A DNA stretch of 5,377 nucleotides from JANLQX01 sp043775075 (GTDB lineage: Bacteria; Actinomycetota; Acidimicrobiia; Acidimicrobiales; JANYDT01), in NCBI GenBank assembly GCA_043775075.1, contig JAYVSS010000237.1, forward strand, positions 1 through 5,377, read 5' to 3'. A program made the position numbers and the translations under genes. The notes below the pieces were generated by a model. The model saw only the letters and a program-made list of their open reading frames with translations. It made no database searches and was not told the origin of the DNA. Below are positions 1 to 5,377 of the stretch, piece after piece (the first letter of the stretch is position 1; every line of letters begins with the position of its first letter).

Positions 1-1025
1 AGTGCATTTTCCAGGAGATTGTGGAGGGCCGTCACTAGCTGTCGACGGTCACCCCGCACCAAAAGCCCATGACCGACGGAGCTCACCTCGATCGTCAGCC
101 CGCGAGTTTCTGCGCTGACCCGGGCCCGCTCGATGGCCTCGTCGAGCAGTTCCGAAGCGGGAACGAATTCTTCCGAGCCCGCACCGCTGGACTCCACCGT
201 CCCGAGCGCCAGTAAATCGTCGACCATAACTGCGAGTCGATGCGCCTCATGTTCGAGGCGACCGGTGAGCCGCGCTGCGGCCAGCCGATCTGTTTCGGCC
301 GCAAGGGTCTCCGCCAGGATGGCGATTGCTCCAACGGGCGTCCGCAGTTCGTGACTGACATTGGTGATGAAATCCTGACGCATTGCTTCCGTGCGGCGGG
401 CCTCGCTGGCATCTTGAACCGTTCCAACGACGGCGAACCGACCGTTGACGCACTCTCCGATCGGTTCCGCGGTCACGGTGAACGAACGACGCGGCGGCCC
501 GACGATGTCGAGACTTTCTCGTCCCCTCTGGCCATCTGCTGCTCGTTCGAGTAACCGTCGCAACGTCCCCCCGGCCATAACTTCACCGTCCGATCGGCGC
601 TCGGTGCGTCCTTCGCTGTCGAGGGAGGAAGACTCCGGCCCGAGGACCGATGAGACCTCGGGGTTCCGCAACACGTCGCGTCCGATCGGATCAAGGACAG
701 CAATGCCGAACGGCAACGCATCGCCAGCTTGGCGCACCACCTGCAGGTGCGACCGGGCGAGGTCGAGATCACGCTGAAGCCGCTCGCTGGCGTACCTCAG
801 AGACTGTTCTTCTTGGCCCTGGGTTCGGCGCAGTCTGCTCAGTCGACTACGGGCGAGGAGGGCAAACAATCCCGCCCCAACTCCGGTGAAAAAGAGCGCC
901 TCACCGACAATCAGGGGGACACCGAACGAGGCGCCCAATACTTCCGCCGACGGTGGGTGGGCAGAGACCGAAGGAAGAAACAAGCCGAGCCGAAGGCCCG
1001 CAGCGAGGTCAGCTATCCCGAACAC
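1..1025 (-). CDS. senX3: SenX3/PhoR-type sensor histidine kinase, C-terminal part outside the window
   Basis: This is a membrane sensor kinase, most likely the phosphate-starvation sensor that phosphorylates a RegX3/PhoP-type regulator. The frame is open from the pstS-1 stop at 1053 to the left edge. I chose GTG at 1025-1023, which gives 341 visible residues. The ribosome-binding site is weak, so this start is tentative; TTG at 983-981 is an alternative. Residues ~37-58 form a hydrophobic segment, and 11-20 are weakly hydrophobic. Residues ~73-98 look like a coiled linker. A PAS-like region begins near GIAVLDPIG (107-115) and ends at RFAVVGTVQDASEARR (196-211). The H-box is ITNVSHELRTPVGA with the phosphoacceptor at His225. 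The N-box NLLENA lies at 336-341, so the later ATP-binding boxes are cut off. The stretch from 196 to the H-box closely resembles mycobacterial SenX3 from memory. The gene starts 27 bases after pstS-1, so co-transcription is likely. PhoR is an equally fair name. Confidence 0.88.
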   Translation of the reverse strand, partial: MFGIADLAAGLRLGLFLPSVSAHPPSAEVLGASFGVPLIVGEALFFTGVGAGLFALLARSRLSRLRRTQGQEEQSLRYASERLQRDLDLARSHLQVVRQAGDALPFGIAVLDPIGRDVLRNPEVSSVLGPESSSLDSEGRTERRSDGEVMAGGTLRRLLERAADGQRGRESLDIVGPPRRSFTVTAEPIGECVNGRFAVVGTVQDASEARRTEAMRQDFITNVSHELRTPVGAIAILAETLAAETDRLAAARLTGRLEHEAHRLAVMVDDLLALGTVESSGAGSEEFVPASELLDEAIERARVSAETRGLTIEVSSVGHGLLVRGDRRQLVTALHNLLENA

Positions 1026-1052
1026 GTCTGCGAGCCTACGGTCGGCTTCGAA

Positions 1053-2282
1053 TCACTTCTTCTTTGTGGTCTTTGTTGCCTTCTTCTTGAGCGTCTTCGT
1101 CGTTGCCGCCTTCTTCGTGGTCGGAGGCGTAGAAGTCGCCGCGGCGGTGGTCGGGGGCGCGGTGGTGGCACTGGCGGCCGGGGTGGTGGTCGCCGCCGGA
1201 GCAGCGCCGCCGGCGACGGGCACCGGGGCCGAGCCGGGGTTGATCTTGGCGATGGCGTCGAGCGACAGCTTCACGAGAGCAGCGGGCAACGGGGCGTAGC
1301 CAATCTTGTCGGCCTTCTTCTGGCACTCGCCCACGGAGTACGTCAGGAAGGTCCGCAGCACATCGCCCTTGGCCTTGTCCATCGTGAGCGGCGCAATGAG
1401 ATACGCCGTGGTCGAGATCGGGTAAGCCTTCGCTCCAGCAGCGTTGAAGTTGAGGAACAGGGTTCCGTCGTCGTTCACCGCGGCCTCGCTCATTGCGTCG
1501 GTGATGTTTGCCGGCTCCGGAGCAACGGCGTTGCCGGAAGCGTTAATGACCTTGACCACGCCGAGCTTGCGCTCCTCGGCGAAGCTCGTCTCGGCGTAGG
1601 TGATGGCGTACTCGCCCTGGCTGCCGGCCACGTAGTTGGACACTCCGTCTGAGCCACGTTGAGCGATACCGTTGCCTGCAGGCGGCGGGAAATTGCTCGT
1701 GGCTCCGGCTTTCCAGCCGCCCTTACCGACCGTAGACAGGTAATCACTGAATACGTTCGACGTACCTGACGAGTCGCTTCGCACGATGACGCGGATGACC
1801 TGATCGGGGAGTGTGACGCCCGAATTTTCCTTGGCAATGGCATCATCATTCCACTTCTGGATGGAACCGGCGAAGATCCGGGCGAGGGTCGGGCCGGACA
1901 TTTTGAGGTCGGTCACACCGGGCACCTTGTAGATCACCGCAATGCCACCAATGGCCACCGGGAGATAGACGAACGGCGTCTCCTTCGCCTTTGGCAACTC
2001 GGCGGCGGTGAAGGCCACGTCGGAACCACCGAAGTCGTTGGTACCAGCGATGTAGGCGGCCCGTCCGGCGCCTGACCCGGTGGGCTGGTATGAAATGTTG
2101 ATACCGAACGCATTCTTGACGTCGGCCTTGCACTGCTCAACGAAGTTCGAGACGAACGTAGAACCCTGGCCGGTGACCGAGACCGACTTGTCGAGCGTGG
2201 CGGTCTGGGCCAGGGCCGAGACTGCGGCGAATGGGGAAAGCATGGCGGCGCCGATCAGCGCGAAGGTGCGTGTACGAAACAC
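1053..2282 (-). CDS. pstS: Phosphate ABC transporter substrate-binding protein PstS with a lysine-rich C-terminal tail (PstS-1)
   Basis: This is an extracytoplasmic phosphate-binding protein of the Pst importer, 409 residues from GTG at 2282-2280. The start is fixed by AAGGAG eight bases upstream and by a typical signal peptide (MFRTRT, a hydrophobic core, then SALA before Gln26). The frame stays open further upstream, but that extension has no signal sequence. Phosphate-site motifs by analogy with E. coli PstS are GQGSTF (38-43), PTGSGAG (67-73), GSD (86-88) and RSDSSGTS (168-175). The domain ends near residue 348 after GYAPLP (328-333). Residues 349-389 are Ala/Thr/Pro-rich, and the last 20 residues contain ten lysines, which is not part of the usual family architecture. 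No lipobox cysteine is present. Cys51 and Cys320 match Cys46 and Cys313 of the neighbouring PstS. By eye about half of the aligned core residues are identical to that neighbour, so this is an old duplication rather than a recent one. Confidence 0.95.
   Translation of the reverse strand: MFRTRTFALIGAAMLSPFAAVSALAQTATLDKSVSVTGQGSTFVSNFVEQCKADVKNAFGINISYQPTGSGAGRAAYIAGTNDFGGSDVAFTAAELPKAKETPFVYLPVAIGGIAVIYKVPGVTDLKMSGPTLARIFAGSIQKWNDDAIAKENSGVTLPDQVIRVIVRSDSSGTSNVFSDYLSTVGKGGWKAGATSNFPPPAGNGIAQRGSDGVSNYVAGSQGEYAITYAETSFAEERKLGVVKVINASGNAVAPEPANITDAMSEAAVNDDGTLFLNFNAAGAKAYPISTTAYLIAPLTMDKAKGDVLRTFLTYSVGECQKKADKIGYAPLPAALVKLSLDAIAKINPGSAPVPVAGGAAPAATTTPAASATTAPPTTAAATSTPPTTKKAATTKTLKKKATKTTKKK
1056..1238 (-). 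other. Low-complexity coding segment: Thr/Pro/Ala linker followed by a lysine-rich tail
   Basis: This segment encodes residues 349-409 of PstS-1. The first ~40 residues are almost entirely Ala, Thr, Pro, Ser, Gly and Val, as in flexible wall-spanning linkers. The last 20 (coding bases 1115-1056) carry ten Lys interspersed with Thr and Ala and end in KKK just before the TGA stop. The other PstS in the window ends without such a tail. Short-period codon repetition is visible in the DNA, so the length could vary between strains. Attachment to anionic wall polymers is an inference from charge only. Confidence 0.85.
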
Positions 2283-2290
2283 GTTGTTCA

Positions 2291-2296
2291 CTCCTT
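2291..2296 (-). promoter_or_regulatory. Strong ribosome-binding site of pstS-1
   Basis: AAGGAG on the minus strand lies eight bases upstream of the GTG at 2282-2280. It decides the start of pstS-1 against the longer upstream in-frame extension to 2504, which would run back across the intergenic region into pstS-2. Confidence 0.85.
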
Positions 2297-2345
2297 GTTG
2301 GGGGATGACTGCAACGTAAGGAGCCAATCCGACGGCAATCTGGCG

Positions 2346-2367
2346 CCGAGGTGTCAGGTAGATGAAC
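2346..2367 (-). promoter_or_regulatory. Candidate PHO box (two 11-base direct-repeat units) upstream of pstS-1
   Basis: The minus strand reads GTTCATCTACC (2367-2357) followed directly by TGACACCTCGG (2356-2346). Against the Streptomyces PhoP direct-repeat unit as I recall it, G(G/T)TCAYYYR(G/C)G, the first unit matches 10 of 11 positions and the second 8 of 11. It sits in the longest intergenic gap of the operon, 64 bases upstream of the pstS-1 start. A possible -10 hexamer TACGTT lies at 2318-2313, but it is about 27 bases from the box, which is longer than usual. Regulation by the SenX3-type kinase encoded downstream is inferred. Chance similarity cannot be excluded for a single site. Confidence 0.42.
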
Positions 2368-2409
2368 GACCGGCAAAGACTCAGCGGAGCTCTCAGCGTG
2401 CACCAGCTG

Positions 2410-3435
2410 CTAGCTGACGGCGGCGATGGCCTGGTTCGACGCCGCAAGAACATTGGCCGGGAGGGGCGCGTACCCGAGACCTTCAGCCTTGGCTTGGCAG
2501 TCACCGAGAATCGCCTGGGCGAAGGCTTTCACGTCGGCCGACTTTTTGGACGATTTCGGCGCAATCAGATACGCCACGGCCGTGATCGGATACGCCGCAG
2601 CGTTCTTCGTGAGGGCGTCAATAGTGACCACGTTTTGCGGCGAAATCGATGCCACCGACAGCGATGCGCTGACCGCCGCCGCGCCCGGCGGCACCGCCTT
2701 GCCCGCCGCATTCACCACATTCACGATGCCGAGCTGGCGTTCGTTGGCAAAGCTCACTTCGGCATAGGTGATCGCCCCTTTGCCCTGAGCCCCACTCACA
2801 TAGTTGCCGACACCGTCGGAGCCCTTTTGACCAACGCCCACCGTCGCCGGCACCGGAAAGGTACTGGTGGCGCCCTTCTTCCAGACATCCTTGGCGACAC
2901 TCGCGAGGTATCCCGAGAACACGTTTGAGGTACCCGAAGAGTCACTGCGTACAACAACGCGCATGACCAATTTCGGCAGTTTCACCCCGGGGTTTTCCTT
3001 GGCGATCTGTGGATCGTTCCACGACACAATCTTGCCGACGAAGATCTTGGCCAGGGTGGGACCGGACAGGGTCAGTTTCTTAACGCCGGGGACATTGAAC
3101 GCAACGGCGATGCCACCGGCCACAATCGGTACGTACACGTAGGGTTTGGCGGCGGCCTTCGCCGCCTCATCCTTGGTGAAGGGCACATCGCTCGCGGCAA
3201 AATCCACGGTTCCTTCAATGAAGCCGTTGCGGCCCGCCCCCGAACCGGTGGGTTGATAGGTCACCGAAAGGCCGCTGGCCTTTTGCACGTCGGCCTTGCA
3301 TTGGTCCAAGAAGTTCGACACGAACGTGGATCCCTGCCCGGAAATAGAGCCGGCCGCAGTGGCCACCGATGCTGTCGCTGCCACACCGCCGAACAGGGCA
3401 AGGGAGACGAGCGAGGCAACGGTGCGGTGGGTCAT
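2410..3435 (-). CDS. pstS: Phosphate ABC transporter substrate-binding protein PstS (PstS-2)
   Basis: This is the second extracytoplasmic phosphate-binding protein of the Pst system, 341 residues, with no C-terminal tail beyond the usual domain. ATG at 3435-3433 overlaps the pstB stop as ATGA, so translation is probably coupled. The N-terminus (MTHR, a hydrophobic stretch 7-22, then ASVATAAG) is a signal peptide without a lipobox cysteine, so secretion by signal peptidase I is expected. Family motifs are GQGSTF (33-38), PTGSGAG (62-68), SD (82-83) and RSDSSGTS (163-170), the last corresponding to the Arg, Ser, Gly and Thr phosphate contacts of E. coli PstS. GYAPLP (321-326) marks the end of the fold. 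Cys46 and Cys313 are shared with PstS-1 and could form a disulfide. Placement after pstB rather than at the head of the operon is unusual. Substrate is assigned from the family; affinity differences from PstS-1 cannot be read from sequence. Confidence 0.96.
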   Translation of the reverse strand: MTHRTVASLVSLALFGGVAATASVATAAGSISGQGSTFVSNFLDQCKADVQKASGLSVTYQPTGSGAGRNGFIEGTVDFAASDVPFTKDEAAKAAAKPYVYVPIVAGGIAVAFNVPGVKKLTLSGPTLAKIFVGKIVSWNDPQIAKENPGVKLPKLVMRVVVRSDSSGTSNVFSGYLASVAKDVWKKGATSTFPVPATVGVGQKGSDGVGNYVSGAQGKGAITYAEVSFANERQLGIVNVVNAAGKAVPPGAAAVSASLSVASISPQNVVTIDALTKNAAAYPITAVAYLIAPKSSKKSADVKAFAQAILGDCQAKAEGLGYAPLPANVLAASNQAIAAVS

Positions 3436-4253
3436 CCAAATCTTCCATTCACGTAGTCGTTGGTTCGCGGATCGCGAGGATTCGTGAACATCTGGTCAGT
3501 GGGACCAGCTTCCACGATACGACCTGGCTGGTTCTCCTCGGCGAGAAAGAACGCGCATTCGTCGGAAACCCGCTGCGCCTGCTGCATGTTGTGGGTCACG
3601 ATCACGATCGTGACCTCTTCTGATACTTCTCCAATCGTCTCCTCCACTCGGCGGGTGGACGTGGGATCGAGGGCTGAGCAGGGTTCGTCCATGAGGAGAA
3701 CATCGGGCTTCACGGCCAACGACCGGGCGATGCAGAGCCGCTGCTGCTGCCCCCCCGAGAGCGAACCGCCGGGTGTGTCGAGCCGGTCCCGGACCTCAGT
3801 CCACAAGCTGGCCCGAGTCAGCGCCCATTCGACGAGTGCGTCGGCGTCGGGCGCCTTGGTCCCGGTGAGCTTCAGCCCGGCCAACACGTTTTCTCGAATG
3901 CTCATCGCCGGGAACGGGTTCGGCTTCTGGAAAACCATGCCGATCCGCTTACGGACCTCGCTCGGGCGAAGCGACGTTCCATAGATGTCCGTGCCGTCCA
4001 ATTCGACAGCCCCGGCGAGGGCCGCGGTCGGCACCAGTTCGTGCATGCGATTCAACGTGCGCAGGAACGTGGACTTGCCGCAACCCGACGGCCCAATGAG
4101 GGCGACAACAGAATGACGCTGGATCGCCAAATTGACCCCTTCCAGAACCTTCCGCTTGCCGAACCAACAGGAAACATCGGTCGCTCGCAACGCAATATCT
4201 GCAGTGTGGGTGAGGTCCACGTGGTCCGTTCCGGGTTGCATGACGGCAGTCAT
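3432..4253 (-). CDS. pstB: Phosphate import ATP-binding protein PstB
   Basis: This is the cytoplasmic ATPase that powers phosphate import through PstC/PstA. It has 273 residues, close to the family's usual length. All ABC motifs are present in order: Walker A GPSGCGKST (54-62), Q-loop with VFQKPNPFP (Gln109), signature LSGGQQQR (165-172), Walker B VLLMDE (185-190) with catalytic Glu190, D-loop SALD (193-196) and H-loop His221. The KPNPFP sequence after the Q-loop and the C-terminal YVNGRFG are characteristic of PstB rather than other importer ATPases. I chose ATG at 4253-4251 because AAAGGA lies seven bases upstream. An in-frame extension to 4364 would overlap pstA and adds nothing conserved. 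The gene follows pstA after 70 bases and its TGA overlaps the next ATG by four bases. Nothing about it looks degraded. Confidence 0.98.
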   Translation of the reverse strand: MTAVMQPGTDHVDLTHTADIALRATDVSCWFGKRKVLEGVNLAIQRHSVVALIGPSGCGKSTFLRTLNRMHELVPTAALAGAVELDGTDIYGTSLRPSEVRKRIGMVFQKPNPFPAMSIRENVLAGLKLTGTKAPDADALVEWALTRASLWTEVRDRLDTPGGSLSGGQQQRLCIARSLAVKPDVLLMDEPCSALDPTSTRRVEETIGEVSEEVTIVIVTHNMQQAQRVSDECAFFLAEENQPGRIVEAGPTDQMFTNPRDPRTNDYVNGRFG

Positions 4254-4260
4254 TGTGTCG

Positions 4261-4266
4261 TCCTTT
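4261..4266 (-). promoter_or_regulatory. Ribosome-binding site of pstB
   Basis: AAAGGA on the minus strand, seven bases before ATG at 4253-4251, fixes the pstB start. It argues against the upstream in-frame ATG at 4364, which lies inside pstA. Confidence 0.75.
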
Positions 4267-4307
4267 GAGAGGAGGGGCGAAGAGGAGCGATGGAAAGGGG
4301 AGAAGAA
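4267..4307 (-). other. Pyrimidine-rich leader segment between pstA and pstB
   Basis: For 41 bases the sense (minus) strand is almost all C and T, with only two G residues, immediately before the pstB ribosome-binding site. C-rich, G-poor and weakly structured RNA of this kind can keep a ribosome-binding site open or can act as a Rho loading site. I see no hairpin or U-tract in the gap, so no intrinsic terminator. The composition is directly visible; any function is speculative. Confidence 0.4.
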
Positions 4308-4323
4308 TTTGTCGACGCGGAAG

Positions 4324-5367
4324 TCATCGGCTGACTTTGGAGCCACGGGAGACCAGTCGAGCAATCGTGAAGAGAATGAGGACGAGGACGATCAGCACCA
4401 GGGCGCCGGTCCATGCCCGCTCTCGCTGGTCCTGCGCGAGTTGTTGGAAAATGAAGAGGGGTAGAGCCGATTGCGGCTCACGGAAGGCGGCGCCGGGATT
4501 GACCACGCGATCGTTGCCGAACGCCGTCATCAGGAGCGGGGCGGTTTCACCGGCAACACGGGCGATGCCGAGAATCACCGCTGTCACGATTCCGGCGCGG
4601 GCGGTTGGTAACACCACCTGGCCCACCGTTCTCCACTGCGGCGAGCCAAGCGCTAGAGACGCCTCACGCAGAGACGGATCGACGAGCTTGAGCATCTCTT
4701 CGGTCGTTCTCGCTACCGTCGGAAGCATCAAAATACCTAACGCCAACGACGCCGAGAAGCCGGAGAATCCGCCGCCTGGCCCGATGACCCAAATGGCGTA
4801 GATGAACAGACCGGCAACGATCGAAGGGATGCCGGACATGGCATCAATGAGAAGGCGAACGATTCCGGTAAAACGACCGTTAATCTCCGTGAGGTAAATC
4901 GCCGTCAAGATGCCGAATGGAACGGTCACGATGACGGCGAAACCGACCTGGGTGAGCGTGCCAGTAATGGCGTGTAACGCCCCGCCAGTGGTGGACGACG
5001 CCGATGGGTCCACACCCTCAAGCGTCTTGGTGAAGAAGTTCATCGACAGGCCGGGCAGGCCTTTGGAGACCACGGTACCGATAATCAAAACGAGCGGCAA
5101 CGCTGTCAAAGCGGCGCACAGGTAGACCAGGGTGGTGATGATGCGGTCGGCGGCGTGCTTGCGATCCACCGTTCGGCTGACAACGGCGTACTGCATAACG
5201 ACGAAGAGCACCATGGCGACGAGCACGAATCCGAACGGACCGTCCAACGGTGTGGCCAGAAAAAGCGCGCCGGTAATCACCAGGGCAGCACCGACGACTC
5301 CGAACGAGCGAATCGCGTCGGATGCGCTCAGCGCTCCGGGGCGCCGGGGGGCGAGAGCGACAGCCAT
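4324..5367 (-). CDS. pstA: Phosphate ABC transporter permease PstA, N-terminally extended
   Basis: This is an inner-membrane subunit which, with PstC, forms the phosphate channel driven by PstB. It has 347 residues from ATG at 5367-5365; E. coli PstA has about 296. Hydrophobic segments lie near 22-38, 43-62, 78-100, 135-160, 172-195, 205-220, 258-282 and 320-339, so there are two extra segments ahead of the usual six. The binding-protein-dependent permease core is shown by the EAA loop LREASLALGSPQW (233-245), with GQVVLPTARAGI following; this is the surface that contacts PstB. IARVAGETAPLL (268-279) is a typical PstA stretch. The upstream bases read TGACCCGTTATG, so a preceding gene, expected to be pstC, could end with the TGA at 5376-5374, though its frame cannot be tested here. 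No clear ribosome-binding site is visible in the ten bases available. PstA is preferred over PstC because of the position directly before pstB and the ARVAGETAPLL stretch. Confidence 0.95.
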   Translation of the reverse strand: MAVALAPRRPGALSASDAIRSFGVVGAALVITGALFLATPLDGPFGFVLVAMVLFVVMQYAVVSRTVDRKHAADRIITTLVYLCAALTALPLVLIIGTVVSKGLPGLSMNFFTKTLEGVDPSASSTTGGALHAITGTLTQVGFAVIVTVPFGILTAIYLTEINGRFTGIVRLLIDAMSGIPSIVAGLFIYAIWVIGPGGGFSGFSASLALGILMLPTVARTTEEMLKLVDPSLREASLALGSPQWRTVGQVVLPTARAGIVTAVILGIARVAGETAPLLMTAFGNDRVVNPGAAFREPQSALPLFIFQQLAQDQRERAWTGALVLIVLVLILFTIARLVSRGSKVSR

Positions 5368-5377
5368 AACGGGTCAG

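Noticed and set aside
886..1299. Plus-strand frame encoding a very hydrophobic Val/Ala/Phe stretch that looks like a membrane protein
   Set aside because: The hydrophobicity is the antisense reading of the Lys/Thr/Ala-rich tail codons of PstS-1, and no supporting ribosome-binding site was seen.
729..1652. Long plus-strand open frame (307 codons) rich in Arg and Gly
   Set aside because: It lies antisense to the kinase and PstS-1 genes. Its Arg/Gly bias is the mirror of the low-complexity Thr/Pro/Ala tail, and it has no recognisable domain.
2404..2416. Short inverted repeat CAGCT-GCT-AGCTG at the pstS-2 stop, considered as a terminator
   Set aside because: The stem is only five base pairs and no T-run follows on the sense strand, so it does not support an intrinsic terminator.
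2283..2504. N-terminal extension of pstS-1 to an ATG at 2504
   Set aside because: It would overlap pstS-2 and cover the gap, it is Arg/Ser/Pro-rich without a signal sequence, and AAGGAG plus a good signal peptide mark GTG at 2282.
2362..2928. Plus-strand frame of 188 codons rich in Arg and His
   Set aside because: It is antisense to pstS-2, and its composition is typical of a shadow frame in GC-rich DNA.
4254..4364. N-terminal extension of pstB to an ATG at 4364
   Set aside because: It overlaps the end of pstA and encodes the pyrimidine-rich gap. The ATG at 4253 has a ribosome-binding site and gives the normal family length.
1..5377. A novel defence, mobile or biosynthetic system
   Set aside because: Every gene fits the Pst phosphate transport and sensing family. 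There are no transposase, integrase, nuclease or toxin-like reading frames and no repeat arrays.

Overview
The window is part of a phosphate-acquisition (Pst/Pho) operon, and every gene reads on the minus strand. In transcription order, from high to low coordinates, it holds the permease subunit PstA, the ATPase PstB, two different phosphate-binding proteins in tandem (here PstS-2 and PstS-1), and the first ~341 residues of a SenX3/PhoR-type sensor histidine kinase that runs off the left edge. The few bases upstream of pstA are compatible with the end of another gene, probably pstC, just beyond the right edge.

The organism is probably a high-GC Gram-positive bacterium (Actinomycetota). GC-rich codon use, GTG starts, the strong resemblance of the kinase H-box region to mycobacterial SenX3, and a Streptomyces-like PHO-box candidate all point that way. 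A lineage such as the Acidimicrobiia is a guess, because both PstS proteins lack the lipobox cysteine usual in mycobacteria and Streptomyces.

Layout: 5367-4324 pstA; 4323-4254 a pyrimidine-rich gap (sense strand) ending in a ribosome-binding site; 4253-3432 pstB; 3435-2410 pstS-2, overlapping the pstB stop by four bases; 2409-2283 the longest gap, with a candidate PHO box and a strong ribosome-binding site; 2282-1053 pstS-1, with a low-complexity Thr/Pro/Ala then Lys-rich C-terminal tail; 1052-1026 a 27-base gap; 1025-1 the sensor kinase. No stretch over 300 bases lacks a gene. I saw no tRNA, rRNA, CRISPR array, insertion sequence or convincing intrinsic terminator.

How the parts would work together: PstS proteins capture phosphate outside the membrane and deliver it to the PstC/PstA channel, which PstB drives with ATP. 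The kinase, with a response regulator probably encoded beyond the left edge, would sense phosphate limitation and activate the operon. The internal PHO-box candidate would allow pstS-1 and the kinase to be induced separately from the transporter core. This is a recognisable system rather than a new one. The less ordinary points are the gene order (two pstS genes after pstB), the absence of lipoprotein anchors, the cationic tail on PstS-1, a conserved cysteine pair in both PstS proteins, and a PstA with two extra N-terminal hydrophobic segments.
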